A stretch of 64,000 nucleotides of DNA, taken from positions 2,542,001 to 2,606,000 of the forward strand of contig NZ_LNBE01000004.1 of the NCBI RefSeq assembly GCF_001445655.1. The letters run 5' to 3'. Shown piece by piece: positions 59,874 to 64,000 of the stretch; within the stretch, counting starts at the first letter, position 1, and each line of letters begins with the position of its first letter. Origin of the DNA: Streptomyces roseifaciens. GTDB taxonomy: Bacteria; Actinomycetota; Actinomycetes; Streptomycetales; Streptomycetaceae. The notes beneath the pieces were generated by a model, which made no database searches, was not told the DNA's origin, and worked only from the letters and a program-made list of their open reading frames with translations. The translations under genes were made by a program, and so were the position numbers.

Positions 59874-61558
59874 CGTCCGAAACCCGCACGACCGGCTCGC
59901 CGGCGCCCGCAGCCGCGGCAGCGGACGGACCCCTGGTGGCCGTCTCCGGCCTCTCCGTCACCTTTCCGGCCGGGCCCGGCGGCCGGGCCGGAGGCGGCCT
60001 CGTACGGGCCGTCGACGACCTGTCGTTCACCCTCCCGCCGGGTGGGTCCCTCGGCATCGTCGGAGAGTCCGGATCGGGCAAGTCCACGGCCGCCTACGCA
60101 CTGCTGGGGCTGCACCGGGACACCGGCGCCGAGGTCACCGGCGCGGTGACCGTCGCCGGTCACGACGTACAGGCCGCCGGCGACGCCGCCCTGCGACGGC
60201 TCCGCGGCGGCGTCGCCGCCATGGTCTTCCAGGACCCGCTCTCCTCCCTCGACCCCTACCAGGCCATCGGCGACCAGATCGCCGAGGTCTACCGCGTCCA
60301 CCGCCGCGACGCCTCCCGCCGTGCGGCACGCGCGCGTGCCGCCGAGGTGCTGGACCGCGTGGGCATCCCGGACGCGGCCCGCCGCGCCCGCTCCCGCCCG
60401 CACGAGTTCAGCGGCGGCATGCGCCAGCGCGCCCTCATCGCGATGGCCCTCGCCTGCGAACCGCGCCTGCTGGTCGCCGACGAGCCCACCACCGCCCTCG
60501 ACGTCACCGTCCAGGCCCAGATCCTCGACCTCCTGCGCGACCTGCGCGCCGAGACCGGCATGGGCCTCGTCCTGGTCACCCACGACCTGGGCGTGGCGGC
60601 CGGAAGCGTCGACGAGCTGCTCGTGATGAAGGACGGCCGCGCCGTCGAGCGCGGCCCCGTCCGCACCCTGCTCGACACCCCGGGCGAGACGTACACCCGC
60701 GACCTCCTCGCGGCCGTCCCGCGGGTGAACGTCCGCCGCCCGGGCGCGGGCGCGCGGGCCGCCCGCGCGGACGAGGCGCCGCTGCTCGAAGCCACCGGCC
60801 TCACCAGGCGGTTCGGCCGCGGCAAGGACGCCGTCACCGCCGTCGACGACGTCTCGCTGACCGTACGGCCCGGCGAGACCGTCGGCGTCGTGGGGGAGTC
60901 CGGCAGCGGCAAGACCACCCTCGGCCGCATGCTCGTCCGGCTCCTCGCCCCCACCGGCGGCGAACTGCGCTACCAGGGACGCGACATCGGCGGCCTGAAG
61001 GAGCGCGAACTGCGTACCTTCCGCAGCGAGCTGCAGATGGTCTTCCAGGACCCCGTCTCCTCGCTCAACCCCCGGCGCAGCATCGGCGAGTCGATCGCCG
61101 ACCCGCTGCGCGCCGCCGGGAAGCTCGACGAGGCCGCGATCGTCGCGCGCGTGCGGGAGCTGCTGGAGCGCGTCGGGCTCGACCCCGGCGCCTACCACCG
61201 CTACCCGCACGAGTTCAGCGGCGGCCAGCGGCAGCGCGTCGGCATCGCGCGGGCCCTCGCGCCCGAGCCGAAGCTGATCGTCTGCGACGAGCCCGTCTCC
61301 GCGCTCGACGTCACCACCCAGGCGCAGGTCGTGCGGCTGCTCGGCGAGTTGCAGCGCGACCTCGGCCTCGCGCTCGTCTTCATCGCCCACGACCTCGCGG
61401 TCGTACGGCAGGTCAGCGACCGGCTCGTCGTGATGCGCGGCGGCCGGATCGTCGAGGAGGGCGCGGCCGACACCGTCTACGAGCAGCCCCGGCACGCCTA
61501 CACCAAGGGCCTGCTCGCGGCGGTCCCGCGGCTCGAAGGGGCCGAAGCCGCCGCATAG
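59870..61558 (+). CDS. Fused tandem ATPase of the second peptide transporter (OppD-OppF)
   Basis: A 562-aa protein with two complete ABC ATPase domains. The first (about residues 20-275) has [17 protein letters not shown] and [11 protein letters not shown]; the second (about 300-550) has [17 protein letters not shown] and [11 protein letters not shown]. In the first transporter the corresponding ATPases seem to be separate genes. ATG 59870 overlaps the permease stop by 4 nt. A hairpin at 61610-61641 ends the operon. Confidence 0.94.
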   Translation: MTSETRTTGSPAPAAAAADGPLVAVSGLSVTFPAGPGGRAGGGLVRAVDDLSFTLPPGGSLGIVGESGSGKSTAAYALLGLHRDTGAEVTGAVTVAGHDVQAAGDAALRRLRGGVAAMVFQDPLSSLDPYQAIGDQIAEVYRVHRRDASRRAARARAAEVLDRVGIPDAARRARSRPHEFSGGMRQRALIAMALACEPRLLVADEPTTALDVTVQAQILDLLRDLRAETGMGLVLVTHDLGVAAGSVDELLVMKDGRAVERGPVRTLLDTPGETYTRDLLAAVPRVNVRRPGAGARAARADEAPLLEATGLTRRFGRGKDAVTAVDDVSLTVRPGETVGVVGESGSGKTTLGRMLVRLLAPTGGELRYQGRDIGGLKERELRTFRSELQMVFQDPVSSLNPRRSIGESIADPLRAAGKLDEAAIVARVRELLERVGLDPGAYHRYPHEFSGGQRQRVGIARALAPEPKLIVCDEPVSALDVTTQAQVVRLLGELQRDLGLALVFIAHDLAVVRQVSDRLVVMRGGRIVEEGAADTVYEQPRHAYTKGLLAAVPRLEGAEAAA

Positions 61559-61609
61559 CGCGAGGCAACGCCTCATCTCCTGGAAAGTCACCTCTGTTCA
61601 CCCCTTCCG

Positions 61610-61641
61610 GTGGCGCGACGGACAACCGTCCGTCGCGCCAC
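61610..61641 (+). terminator. Terminator of the second peptide transporter operon
   Basis: A perfect 14-bp stem (61610-61623 with 61628-61641) with an AACC loop begins 52 nt after the ATPase stop. Confidence 0.8.
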
Positions 61642-61729
61642 GGGCGAGCCCGCATAGCGTGCTTCCGCTGCCGTTCGGCGGTCACGAGCCACAAGAGGGC
61701 GACCACAAGGGACAGACGGGGGTGCGTGC

Positions 61730-63301
61730 GTGCGCGTGGGACTCCTTACGGAGGGTGGGTATCCGTATGCCTCGGGTGAGGGCGGCCAGTGGTGCGACCG
61801 GCTCGTGCGGGGCCTGCCCGGGCACGACTTCGAGATCTGCGCCCTGAGCCGGCGCGCCCGGCAGGACGCGGGCGGCTGGTGCGATCTGCCGGAGCACGTC
61901 CGGCGCGTGCGGACGGCTCCTCTGTGGGGGGATCCGGCCGGGGCCGTGGGGCGCGCGCACCGCTCGTACGGGCGCCGGGAACGGCGCCGCTTCGGTGCCT
62001 ATTTCGCCGGGCTGGCCGAGGCGCTGACCGCCACCGTCGAGCCCGGCCCCGACGACCGCAGAGATCAGGCGTACCGTTTCGCCGACGCCCTGCACGGCCT
62101 CGCCGACCTCGCCCGCGACGCCGGCGGCCTCGGCTCGGCCCTCCGCTCCGAACAGGCCCTGCGCATCCTGGAGACCGCCTGCCGCACCCCCGGGTCCCAC
62201 CCCGCGGCCTACGGCATCCGCGTCGCCGACCTCCTCGCCGTCACCGCCCTCCTGGAGCGCGCACTGCGCCCCCTGTCCCTCGACTGGTACGGCACCGGCA
62301 CCGACCGCGGGCTCGCGGGCGTCGATCTGTGCCACGCCACCACCGCCGGCCCCGCCGCCCTCCCGGGACTGCTGGCCAAACGCTTCTTCGGCACTCCCTT
62401 CCTCGTCACCGAGTACGAGGTGCGCCTGCGCGCCTACTACCTCAACAGCGCCGCCAGCGCCGCCGGCCTCTCCCTGCCCGTCCGCACCCTGCTGTCCGCC
62501 TTCCACCGGCAGCTGACCGCCGAGATCTACGCCGGCGCCGACATCATCACCTCCGGCGACGCCCAGGTACGGCGCTGGCAGGAGCGCTGCGGCGCCGGCG
62601 CCGCCCGGCTGCGCACCGTGCACCCCGGCCTCGACCCCGCCCCCTACGAGGGCGTGGGGGAGCGGGCCGAGACCGGCGACGACGGCACGGACGACGGCCG
62701 GACCGTCCTGTGGGCCGGAGGCAACGCCGACCCCTTCCTGTGGGAGGCCCTCGCGGCCCTGCGCCGGGCCGAGCCCGAGGTGCAGCTGCGGATCGCCGCG
62801 CCCCCGCTGCCCGGCGTCCAGCCCGCGTTCGGCGTCTCCTACGCCCCCGAGGCGACCCCCGACACCTACGCCACCGGCACCGTCGTCGTCCTCGCCGGAG
62901 GCGCGGAGACCTTCCCGCTGCCGCTTGTCGAGGCCATGCTCTGCGGGCGCGCCACCGTCGCACCGGACTGCGCCACCGTCCGCGAAGTCGTCGGCGGCAC
63001 CGGCCTCGTCGTCCCGCCGCGCGACCCCGGCGCCCTCGCGGAGGGCTGCCTGGAGCTGCTGCACGACCCCGGCCGAAGAGCCAGACTCGGTGCCGCCGCC
63101 CGCGCCCGCGCCCTCGAACTCTTCACGACCGAAAGGCACGTGACGGACTTCCACGGCATCTACCTCGAACTCATCTCCCGTGCCCCCGCACGCGAGGACA
63201 CCGCCGACCCCGCCGTCCCCTTCTCCCGCGCCGCGGAAGCCCGCGCACCGATCGACCTGACGCCGCGCCAGTCCTCCCCGACCTGGGCAGGGCGCCCATG
63301 A
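61730..63301 (+). CDS. DUF3492/GT4-type glycosyltransferase
   Basis: A 523-aa transferase. The N-terminal DUF3492-like part starts MRVGLLTEGGYPYASGEGG and runs to about residue 270 (FGTPFLVTEYEVRLRAYYL). The C-terminal GT-B half has a GT4 donor site: AGGAETFPLPLVEAMLCGRATVA, split here as AGGAETFPLPLVEAML, with the E-x7-E type motif. PelF and related proteins make exopolysaccharide, so a role in surface glycan synthesis is likely. Start GTG 61730. The following membrane-protein gene overlaps it by ATGA. Confidence 0.88.
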   Translation: MRVGLLTEGGYPYASGEGGQWCDRLVRGLPGHDFEICALSRRARQDAGGWCDLPEHVRRVRTAPLWGDPAGAVGRAHRSYGRRERRRFGAYFAGLAEALTATVEPGPDDRRDQAYRFADALHGLADLARDAGGLGSALRSEQALRILETACRTPGSHPAAYGIRVADLLAVTALLERALRPLSLDWYGTGTDRGLAGVDLCHATTAGPAALPGLLAKRFFGTPFLVTEYEVRLRAYYLNSAASAAGLSLPVRTLLSAFHRQLTAEIYAGADIITSGDAQVRRWQERCGAGAARLRTVHPGLDPAPYEGVGERAETGDDGTDDGRTVLWAGGNADPFLWEALAALRRAEPEVQLRIAAPPLPGVQPAFGVSYAPEATPDTYATGTVVVLAGGAETFPLPLVEAMLCGRATVAPDCATVREVVGGTGLVVPPRDPGALAEGCLELLHDPGRRARLGAAARARALELFTTERHVTDFHGIYLELISRAPAREDTADPAVPFSRAAEARAPIDLTPRQSSPTWAGRP

Positions 63302-64000
63302 CCACGCCCCTGAGGGACGGCAGCGCACCGGCCGCCGCCGGCATAGCCGCCCCCCGCACCGACCCGGTGAAGGCTCTCCTGCACCGTCACCACGGGCTGT
63401 GCGCCCGCGCCGTGGACCCCCTGGAGATCGCCGCCGTCCTGGAGGACGGGGGCCTCACGGACCGCGCCGCGGCCGAGTGCCGGCACCGCGACGTCTTCTC
63501 CCTCTCCGACGAGCTCTACGCCCGTGCCGAGCGCGAGGAGCCCGCCCGGCCCGCGCCCGGCGCGGCCTGCGACGCGGGGGCGCTCGCACACACGGTGCGC
63601 GCCCCGTGGCGCTTCGCCGGGCTGCTCGCCGGCGCCTGGCTCGTCGCGTACGCCCTCCTCGGCGGCCCCGCCCTCGCCGTGCTGCTCTCCGGTCATGCCC
63701 CCGGCCCTCTCCCCGGCGGCGTTTCCGGCCACGTGAGCGGCCCGGGACCGGTGGACCTCCTACGCGCCGCAGCCCCGGTCGCCGTCGCCCTCGCGTGCGG
63801 TCTCGTCCCCGCCCTGTGGTGCGCACGGTGGTTCACCGGGCGCGTGCGGCACGCCCTCGCCGCCAGTCGCTCCCGCGCCGAGTTCCGGGCCCGCGCCTGG
63901 CCCCTGCTCCTCACGTCCGTAGGGCTGTTCACGACCGCCCTGGGCACGCTCCTGTGGTCCGCGCGGGCCGCCCTGGGAGCTCCCGCCGTCCCACCCGGCG
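63298..64000 (+). CDS. Membrane protein next to glycosyltransferase (partial, 3' end outside window)
   Basis: Starts at ATG 63298 in the glycosyltransferase stop (ATGA); 234 codons are visible with no stop. The first 100 residues are cytoplasmic and include a helical segment (VKALLHRHHGLCARAVDPLEIAAVL, split: VKALLHRHHGLCARAV, DPLEIAAVL). Then come hydrophobic segments near 105-130, 158-175 and 200-220. Coupling to a DUF3492 glycosyltransferase suggests a polysaccharide assembly or export component; in other streptomycetes such neighbours are large integral membrane proteins. I cannot name a family from the visible part. Confidence 0.7.
   Translation, partial: MTTPLRDGSAPAAAGIAAPRTDPVKALLHRHHGLCARAVDPLEIAAVLEDGGLTDRAAAECRHRDVFSLSDELYARAEREEPARPAPGAACDAGALAHTVRAPWRFAGLLAGAWLVAYALLGGPALAVLLSGHAPGPLPGGVSGHVSGPGPVDLLRAAAPVAVALACGLVPALWCARWFTGRVRHALAASRSRAEFRARAWPLLLTSVGLFTTALGTLLWSARAALGAPAVPPG

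Noticed and set aside
1..64000. tRNA, rRNA, prophage, integrase, transposase or biosynthetic gene cluster
   Set aside because: I saw no such sequence. All gaps over 300 nt were read on both strands by eye; a tRNA or Rfam scan was not possible.
1..64000. bldA-dependent TTA leucine codons
   Set aside because: The TTA triplets I noticed inside genes (for example near 4253, 13449, 23512 and 31026) are out of frame; I did not check every gene exhaustively.

Overview
The window looks like chromosomal core DNA from a Streptomyces or very close relative. GC content is very high throughout, many genes start with GTG or TTG, and gene pairs often overlap by GTGA or ATGA. MshB (mycothiol synthesis), TatB, a 7Fe ferredoxin, DapC/DapE, and several actinobacterial small families (DUF3117, DUF3107, DUF3152, DUF6758-like) all point the same way. 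I see no phage, plasmid, insertion sequence, CRISPR array, rRNA or tRNA. Most of the window is housekeeping and envelope biology.

Layout. 1-4686 (minus): a peptide ABC transporter in the order permease, binding lipoprotein, permease, ATPase (cut by the window edge), with an S9 dipeptidyl peptidase just upstream (4941-7097). 7336-8874: mshB between two small membrane proteins. 9106-11751: a long disordered single-pass protein with an extracytoplasmic peptidoglycan-binding-like domain. 11909-15602: an ABC-2 exporter followed by an overlapping histidine kinase/response regulator pair. 15643-18053: a SirB1-type protein, a GNAT acetyltransferase and ferredoxin. 18143-25877: dapC, a small secreted protein, a lysozyme-like protein, dapE, a LOG-family enzyme, a folP2-like gene, a DivIVA-like membrane protein, tag and an enoyl-CoA hydratase. 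26198-31766: DUF3117, an O-methyltransferase, then an ECF sigma factor, zinc-finger anti-sigma factor, HtrA protease and TatB, which form an envelope-stress module. 32738-39914: a YegP-like protein, Mrp, DUF1003, a channel-less MgtE-like sensor, a lipoprotein, a DMT permease and CorA. 40421-47071: SUFU-domain, DUF6758-like, PHP, MarC, NYN, VOC and alpha/beta-hydrolase genes. 47352-55808: a DEAD-box helicase with a long basic repeat tail, a ferritin-like protein, DUF3107, TetR, an alpha/beta hydrolase and a DUF3152 protein. 55894-61558: a possible leader peptide and a second complete peptide ABC transporter whose two ATPases are fused. 61730-64000: a DUF3492-type glycosyltransferase and the start of a membrane protein.

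Two stretches (about 21-40 kb and 47-56 kb) recall the gene neighbourhoods of Mycobacterium tuberculosis Rv1202-Rv1239 and Rv3203-Rv3211, which suggests old conserved actinobacterial blocks.

The most unusual object is in the DUF3152 gene: a spacer-less inverted duplication of about 252 bp per arm (54279-54891). Its left arm carries three extra in-frame segments, each removable at a short direct repeat, and the reading frame stays open through the whole palindrome. It is either a real and unstable rearrangement or a fold-back assembly error. Other points worth checking are a likely ATT start for the O-methyltransferase and CTG start for the helicase, a candidate ECF autoregulatory promoter, a channel-less MgtE sensor overlapping a DUF1003 membrane protein, paired cysteines in both peptide permeases, a dispersed intergenic hairpin repeat, and a 30-residue leader ORF ahead of the second transporter. 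I did not find a convincing new defence or biosynthetic system.
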